Below, one piece after another: positions 18,166-26,590 of a DNA stretch of 34,929 nt. The number at the start of each line of letters is the position of its first letter. Position 1 is the stretch's first letter. The notes under the pieces were generated by a model. The model worked only from the letters and a program-made list of their open reading frames with translations, searched no databases and had not been told where the DNA came from. Both the position numbers and the translations under genes were made by a program. Source of the stretch: Hoeflea sp. (lineage in GTDB: Bacteria; Pseudomonadota; Alphaproteobacteria; Rhizobiales; Rhizobiaceae); assembly GCF_014359905.1 (NCBI RefSeq), contig NZ_JACIYP010000058.1, positions 1 through 34,929 on the forward strand, written 5' to 3'.

Positions 18166-19393
18166 CTACTTCGCAAACTCCCGGTACAACTCGACCGCAG
18201 GCGCGTGCTTGTCGATCGCGTCGGCGACCTTGAACGCCATCGGCAGGTTCTTTTTCTCCGCCTCCCATACCGCCCTGAACCGTTCAACCGTTTCTCTCGC
18301 GGTATCGATCAACAGCTTTTCGGAAAGCTCCGCTTTTGCGGCCAGATGCGCCAGCTCGTCCTTTGACAGCGCCGCCATCTTTTTGGTGCGAGAGAAATTG
18401 AGCGCTGCCGTATCTTCCCCCTCGATGTAAGGGATGGTCGACAACAGATCATAGGCTGGAGAGAGCGCTGGGGTGCGGCGATCAGGATAGATGAGCGACC
18501 AGTTCTTCAGGTGCATGTCGCCATTGCCGATGAGTGTGCTGAAGACCAGACGCCGGATAAACTCCGCAACATTGGCCGTGCTGGTTTCGATCCCCAGCTC
18601 GCGACCGATCATCCGGTAATTGCCCCTGTCTATTTATAATCGGGCAAGACGCCGAAGACTTGCGCAAAATCCTCGATATGCACTGGACCGTCCGGCGTGC
18701 GGTCAAAACGCTTGATCGCCAGCGCCTGTCCGCGCAGTTCGCCCATCCCCTGCGGCAGACCGCTCACGGCATCGAGATCAACCAGCTGGATCTCGGGCAC
18801 GTCAATGCCCATCATACTGGCGACGGTCATCATCGCGAACTCGTTCTCGGGCACGCCGCTATATTGCTGAGACGGCAGCTTCACGATCCACGAACCACCC
18901 GTTCCCTGGGCCGGAATGGTCAAGCCGCCACCCTTTTTTTCATTCTGGAAGGCGGAGAATTTGAGCCGCACACCCGTCAGCGAAAAGCGTAGCGCATTCG
19001 GTCGCGCTTCGACGATCGCCTGCTCCTTGTCCAGAGGCGCATCATCCCCTTCGGAGGGATGCACCGTCACAGCCCCGGGCAGGTCCCGGCCGAGCATCCA
19101 GAGCAGGAAGAATTCCCGCGACGGCTTCACTCCCGCACGGTCAGCGAGGTATTTGCGCAACGGCCCCTCCGGCAACAGGTTCGAGAAGAAGGGGGGACGA
19201 CGATATTGTACGGCCTGAACTTCGTGATGAGCGCACCGAACGGGTCTTTCAGGGACAGGCTGAGCGTCGGCCGCTTTTCGTCATTGATATAGGCATCGTT
19301 GAACGCCAAGATGGTGCGCCCGTCCTGCAGGTTCGTAAGGGTGGCAACCGGTTCCCCATACAGCCTGACTTCGAGCACCGTGACCTTAGGCAT
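18166..19393 (-). pseudogene. hipA: HipA-family toxin kinase, two single-base deletions
   Basis: Type II toxin of the HipA serine/threonine kinase family. ATG 19393 (MPKVTVLEVRLYGEPVATL) is followed by the N-terminal subdomain. Then comes PEGPLRKYLADRAGV with GRDLPGAVTVHP, the central GGSWIVKLPSQQYSGVPENEFAMM, and the C-terminal catalytic loop IGNGDMHLKNWSLIYPD with SPAYDLLST. Two frame changes are seen: one C lost from a C run at 19191-19196 (coding strand GTCCCCCC), and one base lost near 18629-18633 just after LPDYK. Restoring both gives 1230 nt, 410 codons, the expected HipA size. As read, the toxin is dead. Confidence 0.85.
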
Positions 19394-19660
19394 CATCGTC
19401 TTCCTCATCCAGTGCATAGGCCGAGCGAGGGACCACGTCATCACGGTCGCGGTGCACTGCCGCGTTGCGCAGTTGTCTTACGGCATCAACGATCCTGCTC
19501 AGTTCACGGCCGGACGGAGGATCACTCTCCCGCCTGTCCAGGAGGGCAGTCGCCTCCTTGAGTGTGTCGATCTCCTCGTTCGACAAAGGAAGATGGCGTA
19601 AGAGAGCGAGGCTGTTTTTGAATGCATCTGCCTCGACTGCTGTAGCTTGGCAATTGATGA
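19386..19660 (-). pseudogene. 3' part of a gene upstream of hipA, possibly antitoxin/partner
   Basis: A coding-like frame ends at 19386, overlapping the hipA start by 8 nt as toxin-antitoxin partners do. Readable text: EADAFKNSLALLRHLPLSN, then EEIDTLKEATALLDRRES and DAVRQLRNAAVHRDRDDV. No helix-turn-helix is visible, so it is not a plain HipB, and the upstream part is missing at the edge of the adjacent transposon (about 19688). TTG 19586 is an available start, but coding-like sequence extends above it. I do not recognise the family. Confidence 0.4.
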
Positions 19661-19697
19661 CGAGACTGCCACCCCAACGATCTCATATGTTTAGATC

Positions 19698-19730
19698 GGC
19701 AGTTAATTTGAGAACGGGCAGTTAATTTGA
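19698..19730. repeat. Direct repeats at the left end of the TniA-type transposon
   Basis: GGCAGTTAATTTGA occurs at 19698-19711 and again at 19717-19730, a 19-bp period. Spaced direct repeats near the end are what TniA/TnsB-type transposases bind. The likely end is near the TGT at 19688. No matching inverted copy was found downstream of the transposase. Confidence 0.6.
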
Positions 19731-19799
19731 TAATCAGACTTGGATTTTGTCACTTTATGTGAGATTGACGCTCTTGGATGTTTTCATCGTGAGCCCGCC

Positions 19800-21452
19800 A
19801 TGACTGACCTTTTCCCCGCCGAGATAGACGAGGTGATTTGGGACGAAGCGTGCAGACGAGCTGATGCGATTCGCGGCTTCCTGAAGCGTAATCCTGAGGG
19901 CGCGACGGCCGGAGATGTTGCCGAACTCGCGGCCGAGCTCGGTCTGAGCCGAGCCACTGCATACCGGCTGATCAGACTGTTCCGCGCCGGCGGAACCGTG
20001 CTGTCTCTGGTGGACCGCAAACGAGGACGCCCCGAGGGTCATCGGGCCCTGGACGAGAAGCGAGAAGAAATCATCCGCGCGACGATAAGCGCATACTACC
20101 TGAAGCAGACCCGGCCGACGGTTTCGCAGCTGGTCCGTGACGTGCAAACAAACTGCATGTCGGCGGGGCTCAAGCCTCCCCATCGCCGAACGGTAGTGGC
20201 ACGCCTCAAGGACATCGACCTCCAGAAGCGTGCCAAGCGCCGCGGCGAACAGAAGATTGTAAAGGCGACGACGCCTGTTCCCGGGAGCTTCGGTGCATCC
20301 CGCCCCCTGGAAGTCATCCAGATGGACCATACGAAAGCCGACGTCTTCGTCGTCGACGAGGAGACCCGCCAGCCGCTCGGTCGACCGTGGCTGACGCTGG
20401 CGATGGACGTCTGCAGCCGCATGGTGACAGGGTTTTATCTCACGATGGAGGCCCCGTCCCGGCTGTCCACCAGCCTGTGTCTGTTGCACTCGGTCTTCGA
20501 CAAGTCGGCTTGGTTGAGAGAACGCGAGATCGCGGAGCCGTGGCCCGTTGCTGGCCTACCGGACACTGTTCACGTCGACAACGGCGCCGACTTCCGCAGC
20601 CGGGCATTCAAGAGAGGATGCCAGGATGCCGGCATCGCGATCGAGTGGCGGCCGCCGGGTGAGCCGCGCTTCGGCGGTCACATCGAGCGGCTTATTGGAA
20701 CACAAATGGGAAGGCTGCACCTGCTGCCCGGGACAACATTCAGCAACGAACAGGAGCTGGGAGAGTACGACTCAAAGCGGCACGCGGCACTGACACTGCG
20801 TGAACTCGAGCGGTATATCGCACTCGACATCGTCGGCTCCTATCATCAGTCGATCCACGGCACCCTGGATCGCCCGCCGATTGCGGTCTGGCGAGAGCAC
20901 GAGGGAGAGATCCCGCTTCGGCTGCCGCAGGATCGCATGTGCTTTTGGCTAACTTTCCTGCCTGAGCAGGAGCGGACGTTGCGGCCGACCGGCATTCACT
21001 TGTTCGGCCTGCGCTATTGGTCCGCGGCGCTCAGCGCCGACGTCGGGCGTTGCGATCTGCGCCTGCTTGTTAAATACGATCCACGGGATATGGCGCGCAT
21101 CTTCGTTCAACGGCCATCGGGCAACTTCGTGGAAGCTCGCTATGCAGATCTGACCCTGCCTTCGATCACCTTGCACGAGGCGGTGACCGCCCGACGCACC
21201 CTTCTGGCGAAAGGACGCCGTGAAGTCGACACCCGCACTATCGTCCGCACCGCCATCGCACAGCGAGAGTTGGTCGAGGCAGCAACGAAGAAGACGGCAG
21301 CGGCACGACGCGGGATCGCTTCGCCTAAATCAAAAGTGGATGATCGGGGATGGGGCTCGCTCCGAGGCGTCGACTCCAGCAAACCTGTACCCTTTGTCGA
21401 GGATAGGCCGCCTATCCGAAAGATTAGGCAATCCTTACGTTATCCTAACTAG
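19800..21452 (+). CDS. TniA/TnsB-like (Mu-type) DDE transposase
   Basis: About 550 residues. The N-terminal helix-turn-helix region (LSRATAYRLIRLFRAGG, then DRKRGRPEG) and a second DNA-binding stretch precede the RNase-H-like core. The core holds the catalytic Asp in IQMDHTKAD, a second Asp in VHVDNGADFRS and the Glu in FGGHIERLIG. A Mu-type C-terminal beta-barrel follows. ATG 19800 (MTDLFPAEIDEVIW) is preferred; the frame is open to 19740 but that stretch is short and non-conserved. Tn5053/Tn7-like elements normally carry a TniB-type ATPase and other partners next to this gene. None follows here, so it is an orphan or a truncated transposon. The gene itself looks intact. Confidence 0.82.
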   Translation: MTDLFPAEIDEVIWDEACRRADAIRGFLKRNPEGATAGDVAELAAELGLSRATAYRLIRLFRAGGTVLSLVDRKRGRPEGHRALDEKREEIIRATISAYYLKQTRPTVSQLVRDVQTNCMSAGLKPPHRRTVVARLKDIDLQKRAKRRGEQKIVKATTPVPGSFGASRPLEVIQMDHTKADVFVVDEETRQPLGRPWLTLAMDVCSRMVTGFYLTMEAPSRLSTSLCLLHSVFDKSAWLREREIAEPWPVAGLPDTVHVDNGADFRSRAFKRGCQDAGIAIEWRPPGEPRFGGHIERLIGTQMGRLHLLPGTTFSNEQELGEYDSKRHAALTLRELERYIALDIVGSYHQSIHGTLDRPPIAVWREHEGEIPLRLPQDRMCFWLTFLPEQERTLRPTGIHLFGLRYWSAALSADVGRCDLRLLVKYDPRDMARIFVQRPSGNFVEARYADLTLPSITLHEAVTARRTLLAKGRREVDTRTIVRTAIAQRELVEAATKKTAAARRGIASPKSKVDDRGWGSLRGVDSSKPVPFVEDRPPIRKIRQSLRYPN

Positions 21453-21488
21453 GGCACTATCAGGCACGAATGCGAGCGCTTCCCGCGG

Positions 21489-21513
21489 TGAACGTTCTTC
21501 GAGTTGACGCGTT
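21489..21513 (+). promoter_or_regulatory. Weak sigma-EcfG-like promoter upstream of the CheB-like gene
   Basis: TGAAC-N16-CGTT, one mismatch from the GGAAC-N16/17-CGTT consensus for the alphaproteobacterial general stress sigma factor. Initiation shortly after it would give a leader suited to ATG 21556. It is suggestive because a clear match exists at 30217-30241 in the same island, but the pattern is short and could be chance. Confidence 0.35.
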
Positions 21514-21555
21514 GTCGTTCTGTCTATGAAGTCAGTCCCCAACCCGCAGGTCGTC

Positions 21556-22587
21556 ATGACACGTTCCTCGATCATCACCATAGGCGCATCGTCAGGCGGA
21601 GTGGTTGCATTGCGATCCATAGCCGCCGCGCTGCCAGCCGCGTTTTCCGCCCCTCTACTTGTTGTCCTTCATATCGGTGCTCTTCGAAGCGAATTGCCCG
21701 CGCTTCTGAATATGGCGGGTCCGCTGCCCGCCAAACATGCCGAAGATGGTGACATGATCCTCCCCGGCCACATCTATGTGGCGCCGCCGGATCGCCACAT
21801 GATCGTTGCCGATGGAAGGCTGCGCCTTGTGCGTGGCCCGAAGGAAAACAGCGCCCGGCCGGCCATCGACCCATTGTTCCGGAGCGTAGCTGAAAACTTT
21901 GGTTCGGACGCAGTCGGCGTGATCCTGACAGGCAATTTGAACGACGGAACGCTGGGACTGTTCGAAATCAAGCGGCGCGGCGGAGTTGCCATAGGCCAGA
22001 ACCCGAACGATGCCGCCTATCCCGATATGCCGCGAAGTGCCGCTGAGCATGTTGCGCTGGATTACTGCCCGCCACTCGCGGACATACCCGAATTGCTGAT
22101 TGAACTGGTCGATCAAAAGAAGGGAAGAAAAGCGGTCATGTCAAAAACCTCTCCTCAACTGAACGGGCAACAGCCTGAAATCGTCAACAACCAGACCTTC
22201 GAACGGCCGATTACAGTGACGTGCCCGGACTGCGGCGGCGCACTTAAAAGGTTCGAGGTGGGGTCAATCGTCAAATTCGGCTGCCACATCGGTCATACCT
22301 ACACAGCAGAAATCCTCGCCACGGCGCAATTCGAGGAAATGGAAAAAACCATGCGCGCGGCGGTGCGGTTTCTCAACGAGCGGGGCGAATTCTGCCTGCA
22401 GATGGCCGAACACGGCGGGACTGTGTCCGCTGCTTCGGCCGATGATTGGCATGCGGCCAGCAAACAGGCGCTGGACCGGGCCTACAAGCTCCGCGATCTC
22501 GTGGAGCAGGAGTGGCTTACACCGGAGACCTCCGGCCGGCGCGCCGCGGCTTCTGAGGGCGGTGATCAAACCCCGCCTCTGGAATAG
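21556..22587 (+). CDS. Orphan CheB-type methylesterase-domain protein with zinc-ribbon-like tail
   Basis: About 343 residues. CheB catalytic features: nucleophile Ser in IGASSGGV, His in VLHIG, and Asp in ILTGNLNDGTLG, so the triad appears complete. No receiver domain precedes it, unlike chemotaxis CheB. After about residue 200 comes a short region with TCPDCGG and GCHIGHTY, a possible metal-binding ribbon, then a helical tail. Start choice: ATG 21556 (MTRSSIITIGASSGG) fits the family and lies behind AGG; ATG 21526 is the alternative. It is convergent with the response regulator/kinase operon, 33 nt apart. Receiver-less CheB proteins often occur with CheB-CheR hybrid kinases. Its methylated substrate is unknown. 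Confidence 0.85.
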   Translation: MTRSSIITIGASSGGVVALRSIAAALPAAFSAPLLVVLHIGALRSELPALLNMAGPLPAKHAEDGDMILPGHIYVAPPDRHMIVADGRLRLVRGPKENSARPAIDPLFRSVAENFGSDAVGVILTGNLNDGTLGLFEIKRRGGVAIGQNPNDAAYPDMPRSAAEHVALDYCPPLADIPELLIELVDQKKGRKAVMSKTSPQLNGQQPEIVNNQTFERPITVTCPDCGGALKRFEVGSIVKFGCHIGHTYTAEILATAQFEEMEKTMRAAVRFLNERGEFCLQMAEHGGTVSAASADDWHAASKQALDRAYKLRDLVEQEWLTPETSGRRAAASEGGDQTPPLE

Positions 22588-22620
22588 ATCGCCCTCTCCC
22601 GACCAGCCTAGCAGATTGCA

Positions 22621-22983
22621 TCATCCAGGATCACCTTGCGCAATGCTTCGTGCCAGGTCTTCTTGCGCATAGGGCTTCTGCAACACCGGGCAATCACGAT
22701 ATCCGTCCATTAGGCCTTCAACCCCGTATCCGGTTGCAAAGGTAAAGGGAATGCCGCGCTGGCGCAGAATGTCGGCGACCGGAAAAGACTGGGTCCCGGC
22801 GACGTTGATATCGAGAATTGCGAAATCGATATCGGTTTCGCGGACAAGTTCCAGCGCCTCGTCAATCCGCGTGGCTTGACCGACGACCTCATGCCCGAGT
22901 TCGCTCAACATGTCCTCCAGATGCATCGCCAGCAGGACTTCATCCTCGACGATCAGGATGCGTTTCGATGTCTTTCCGGTCAA
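22621..22983 (-). CDS. Single-domain response regulator, FAT GUY type
   Basis: 120-residue receiver domain with no output module. Acidic pocket in ILIVEDEVLLAM, phosphoacceptor Asp in FAILDINVAG, and conserved Lys in VLQKPY. The stretch IPFTFATGYG matches the PFxFATG(G/Y) FAT GUY motif of alphaproteobacterial receivers working in general stress response phosphorelays with HWE/HisKA2 kinases. It overlaps the upstream kinase stop by 4 nt (ATGA), so the two are translationally coupled and probably form a pair. The role in relaying or draining phosphate toward PhyR is inference. Confidence 0.9.
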   Translation of the reverse strand: MTGKTSKRILIVEDEVLLAMHLEDMLSELGHEVVGQATRIDEALELVRETDIDFAILDINVAGTQSFPVADILRQRGIPFTFATGYGVEGLMDGYRDCPVLQKPYAQEDLARSIAQGDPG

Positions 22984-25900
22984 TCTGGTCTGTTCCTTTC
23001 CTGACCGTCGGGCATGGGCGCATCAATCGTGCAAACGACACCAGTCCGTTCATAGTCAACGCTCACCTTTCCGCCTAGTTCCATCCCCAGCACCCGCTGC
23101 ACCAGGCGTGAGCCGAACCCCTTTCGTGTTGGCGGGGCGACAGGCGGGCCGCCACTCTCGGCCCACCGCAAGGCGAGTCGCCGGTCCTGGCCCTCGCCGG
23201 CAAGATGCCAGCTGATATCGACCTGGCCTGTCTCAACGGTGAGTGCGCCGTATTTGGCGGCGTTCGTAGCGAGTTCGTGCAACGCCATGGCAATCGAGAG
23301 CGCGGCGCTGGGCACCAGCCACAGGTGTGGGCCTTTGATCCGGAAACGGTTCGATCCTCCCGCATGCGGGTCGACGGTATCGGCGACGATGTCCCGCAAG
23401 TCCGCACCGGCCCAGTTTTCGCGGGTGAGCAAGTCGTGCGATTTGCCCATCGCGATCAGACGAGACCCGAAGGTCGCGCGTGCTTCCTCCATCGACGTGG
23501 CGCTGCTGAGCGTTTGCGAGGCGATGGCCTGCACCGTCGCCATGACATTCTTGATACGATGATTCAGTTCGCCGACCAGGATTTCCCGATGTTCCTCGAA
23601 ACGCTTGCGCTCGGTGATGTCCTCGATGGCGAGCAGGATCAGGTCGTCACGACCTCCCTCTTGTGGCAACTTGCACGCAGTAAGCAGCATTGATCGTAGA
23701 CCGGTCCGATGGAAATCCTGCTCGAACTCGAAATTGTGGATTTCCTCGTCCTCAGAAAGAACCTTGTCCAGAAGGGATCGAAGGGGCGGGTTGTTCCACT
23801 CGCCGGTTCCAAGATCAAAGATAAGCTTCCCTTTTGGTTCTTCCTCAAAGATAGCGAAGAGTTCGCGGAAGGCCTTGTTGGCGGTTTGGACACGCAAAGT
23901 TCTGTCCAGAACCAGCAGGGGATGCTGCACCGTCCGCACTATGGTTTCGGCATAGACGCGAGCATCGTTGATCTCATCGGTGGCGCGTTTTCGGTCAGTA
24001 ATGTTGTTGAAGGTGACGACGACACCTGCGATTCGATTGTCCTGCGTACGATAGGGAAGCACCCGGCGCAAATACCAGCGGCCAGCATCGCTTGGCACTT
24101 CGGCCTCGATGGCGGACAGCTTCGTTAGAACCGTTTTTACATCCCGCAACAGGTTCTCGTCCGCAAATTTCCGCGCGAAATGAGCAATTGGCCGGCCGAT
24201 GTCCGACGCGACGAAATCGAAAAGTTCCTTCGTTGCCGGGGCAAACCATCTGATGCAGAAATTTTCGTCAAGAAACAGCGTCGCTACCTCCGAGCCGGCC
24301 AGCAGATTGTTGAGGTCATTGGTCGTGGTTTCCAGCTCGCCAATCTTGTGCTGAAGCTGGCTGTTGACGGTGTTCAGTTCCTCGTTGAACGACTGCAACT
24401 CCTCTTTCGAGGTCTCGAGTTCCTCATTGGTCGACTGAAGCTCCTCGTTCATCGAGGTGGCTTCCTCGTTCGCCACCTTCAGTTCCTCGTTGGTGGTTTC
24501 CTGATATTCTATGGTTTTCTGCAATTCGGCGCGGGTCGCCTTCAGTTCCTCCTGAAGGGCGTGTTCGCCAGACGCTACGTCGCCCGCATCCTCATGCGTG
24601 GGCACCGACGTGGGATCGGGCTGTGGCACGGCTGGCGCGAAGCTCACCAGGAGAAAGCCGCCCTGCGGTGGTCCCGGCAGCGGCATGACCGTCATCGCGA
24701 CGGATCGGTCGGTCTTGCCCTCCCGGATCCGGGCGTTGACCGTCACGCTTCTGTTTTCTTTCGACGCTTCGCGTATTGCGGCCCGCAATCTAGGCGCCAG
24801 CCCGTCACGGGCCATGGTGAGCAAGTCCGTGGTCGGCTCGCCAGGCGGATTCTCCAGATAGTCTCTGGTCGTGCCGTGAAAATAGAGGACGCGGCCTTTC
24901 TGGTCGATCAGCACCGATGCCGGCGCATAGCGCTCCAGCAATGCGCGACGGGCCATTTCGGCAGCCGAAGCACTCGGCTCGGGGGCCAATGGCAATGGAC
25001 CTTCCATATTGCGCGGCTCCGATGGGCTGCGCGGTGGCGGATACTCGATCAGGTCATGCCGGGTCGCTCCCAACCGACGGAATATACGCCATTTCTTCGA
25101 CACCGTTTCGAACAGGTCTTCGTGCCGACCGATTGTTTCGGCGTTGCCGAGAAACAGATGTCCTCCTTGTCGCAGCGCGAAATGAAAAAGCGCGATGATC
25201 CTCTGCTGCGCGTCGGGTTCCAGATAGATTAAGAAATTGCGGCACGATACCAGGTCCATCCGCGAGAACGGCGGATCGCGCATCAGATTCTGCCGCGCGA
25301 ACACGACCATGTCGCGCAGCCCCTTGCTGACCTGATGCGAGCCATCGAGCTTTTCGAAGAAGCGAGTCAGGCGCGACGCCGAAAAGCCGGCCAGGGCGGC
25401 AGCTGGGTAAATGCCATCCCGCGCCTTGCGCAGATTGGTCTCCTGGGCATCGGTCGCGAACACTTTCAGGTCGAACTGTTTTCCCGCCGCCTCGGCGTGT
25501 TCCGTCATCAGCATGGCGAGGGAGTAGGCCTCCTCGCCCGTGGAACAGGCCGGTGTCCAGATTCGGATCGAAGCGCCCGTTTCGCGCTCGGCGACCATTG
25601 GCGCGATCACCAGTTCGGCTAGAGCCTTCCATGCCTCAGTGTCGCGGAAAAAACTGGTGACGCTGATCATCAGGTCGCCGACAAGCGCGGTGACTTCGTC
25701 GGAGTTGGTGCGCAACTCGTCGATATACTCGTCCAGTGTTTCGATGTTCCTGAGACCGAGACGGCGGTGAACGCGCCGCTTCAGCGTCGATTGCTTGTAG
25801 CCGGCAAAATCATGTCCGCCCCCCGCGCGCAAGAGTTCCAGAACATGGCCGAGCGTCGCCCGGCCGTCCGGGGAGGTGGCTTCGATCTCGGTCGGTGCTG

Positions 25901-26504
25901 CGGCATAGCCGTGGCTCATGAAGGCAAGCAGGGTTTCGGGCATCTTTTCGGGAGCGAGCACGTGATCGGCCATGTCCGCCGAAATCGCGCTCCTCGGCAT
26001 GCCGTCGAATTTCGCGGTCTCGGGCGACTGTACCAGCGCCATGCCGCCCATCGCCCTGATATCCCTCAACCCCTCGGTTCCGTTCCTCCCCGTTCCGGAG
26101 AGCACGATGGCGACTGCGCGCTCGCGCTGGTCCGCGGCGAGCGACGAGAACAGCACATCGACGGGGTGGCGATGGCCGTGGGGCTCCGTCGGCCTGGACA
26201 TTTGCAATCCGCCGTCGCTGACCTTCAGATCGGTATCGGGCGCAATCACATAGACGTGGTCCGCCTCAATTCGCATACCGTCCTCAACCTGAACGACCGG
26301 CATCGTCGTGTGGGCGCTCAGGACGCGGGCCAGTTCGCTTTCGCGATTTGGATCGAGATGCAGCACGACCACGAAAGCACAGCCGCTGTCAGCCGGCATC
26401 ACGTCGAAGAAGCGGCTCAGCGCCTCGATGCCGCCTGCCGACGCCCCGATTCCCACAACTGGAACAGCCGCGTCTTCGGGCGTGGAACCGCTGATGCTGG
26501 TCAC
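22980..26504 (-). CDS. CheB-CheR-PAS-HWE histidine kinase fusion
   Basis: 1174-residue soluble signalling protein. Domains in order: CheB-like esterase (about 15-190; GIGASAGGIEAL, VVLHLDP); CheR-like methyltransferase (about 220-480; RRVHRRLGLRN, ACSTGEEAYSLAML, DLVSCRNFLIYL); a long Glu-rich coiled coil (about 655-740, repeated TNEELE/NEEL units); two PAS-type sensor domains (about 740-975); and an HWE kinase (LVGELNHRIKNVMATV with the His near 990, ALHELATNAAKYG, RWAESGGP). The CheB Asp position reads GTGRNGTEG, with Asn where active CheB has Asp, so esterase activity may be lost. The start is GTG 26504, whose GTGA overlaps the stop of a 29-codon upstream frame. It is co-transcribed with the FAT GUY regulator. 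Confidence 0.92.
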   Translation of the reverse strand: MTSISGSTPEDAAVPVVGIGASAGGIEALSRFFDVMPADSGCAFVVVLHLDPNRESELARVLSAHTTMPVVQVEDGMRIEADHVYVIAPDTDLKVSDGGLQMSRPTEPHGHRHPVDVLFSSLAADQRERAVAIVLSGTGRNGTEGLRDIRAMGGMALVQSPETAKFDGMPRSAISADMADHVLAPEKMPETLLAFMSHGYAAAPTEIEATSPDGRATLGHVLELLRAGGGHDFAGYKQSTLKRRVHRRLGLRNIETLDEYIDELRTNSDEVTALVGDLMISVTSFFRDTEAWKALAELVIAPMVAERETGASIRIWTPACSTGEEAYSLAMLMTEHAEAAGKQFDLKVFATDAQETNLRKARDGIYPAAALAGFSASRLTRFFEKLDGSHQVSKGLRDMVVFARQNLMRDPPFSRMDLVSCRNFLIYLEPDAQQRIIALFHFALRQGGHLFLGNAETIGRHEDLFETVSKKWRIFRRLGATRHDLIEYPPPRSPSEPRNMEGPLPLAPEPSASAAEMARRALLERYAPASVLIDQKGRVLYFHGTTRDYLENPPGEPTTDLLTMARDGLAPRLRAAIREASKENRSVTVNARIREGKTDRSVAMTVMPLPGPPQGGFLLVSFAPAVPQPDPTSVPTHEDAGDVASGEHALQEELKATRAELQKTIEYQETTNEELKVANEEATSMNEELQSTNEELETSKEELQSFNEELNTVNSQLQHKIGELETTTNDLNNLLAGSEVATLFLDENFCIRWFAPATKELFDFVASDIGRPIAHFARKFADENLLRDVKTVLTKLSAIEAEVPSDAGRWYLRRVLPYRTQDNRIAGVVVTFNNITDRKRATDEINDARVYAETIVRTVQHPLLVLDRTLRVQTANKAFRELFAIFEEEPKGKLIFDLGTGEWNNPPLRSLLDKVLSEDEEIHNFEFEQDFHRTGLRSMLLTACKLPQEGGRDDLILLAIEDITERKRFEEHREILVGELNHRIKNVMATVQAIASQTLSSATSMEEARATFGSRLIAMGKSHDLLTRENWAGADLRDIVADTVDPHAGGSNRFRIKGPHLWLVPSAALSIAMALHELATNAAKYGALTVETGQVDISWHLAGEGQDRRLALRWAESGGPPVAPPTRKGFGSRLVQRVLGMELGGKVSVDYERTGVVCTIDAPMPDGQERNRPD

Positions 26505-26590
26505 AGGCCGATCACTCCCAACGTCCCGAACAACGTCGGCGCTGCTTCTTGCCCCGAGTGCCGGATCGGCTTCGTTTTCGATTTGCTCAT
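26501..26590 (-). CDS. Possible 29-residue leader peptide coupled to the kinase
   Basis: ATG 26590 follows an AGGAG about 10 nt upstream. It encodes MSKSKTKPIRHSGQEAAP and ends GTLGVIGL; its TGA overlaps the GTG of the kinase gene (GTGA). The kinase itself lacks a good ribosome-binding site, so translation may depend on this frame. Not recognised as any known protein. Confidence 0.4.
   Translation of the reverse strand: MSKSKTKPIRHSGQEAAPTLFGTLGVIGL

Noticed and set aside
19698..19730. CRISPR-like repeat pair
   Set aside because: Only two 14-bp copies with a 5-bp gap, beside a transposase; fits transposase-binding repeats, not a CRISPR array.
24180..25232. 350-codon plus-strand frame opposite the hybrid kinase
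   Set aside because: Its leucine/valine-rich repeats are the complement of the kinase's Glu-rich coiled coil; no independent gene signals.
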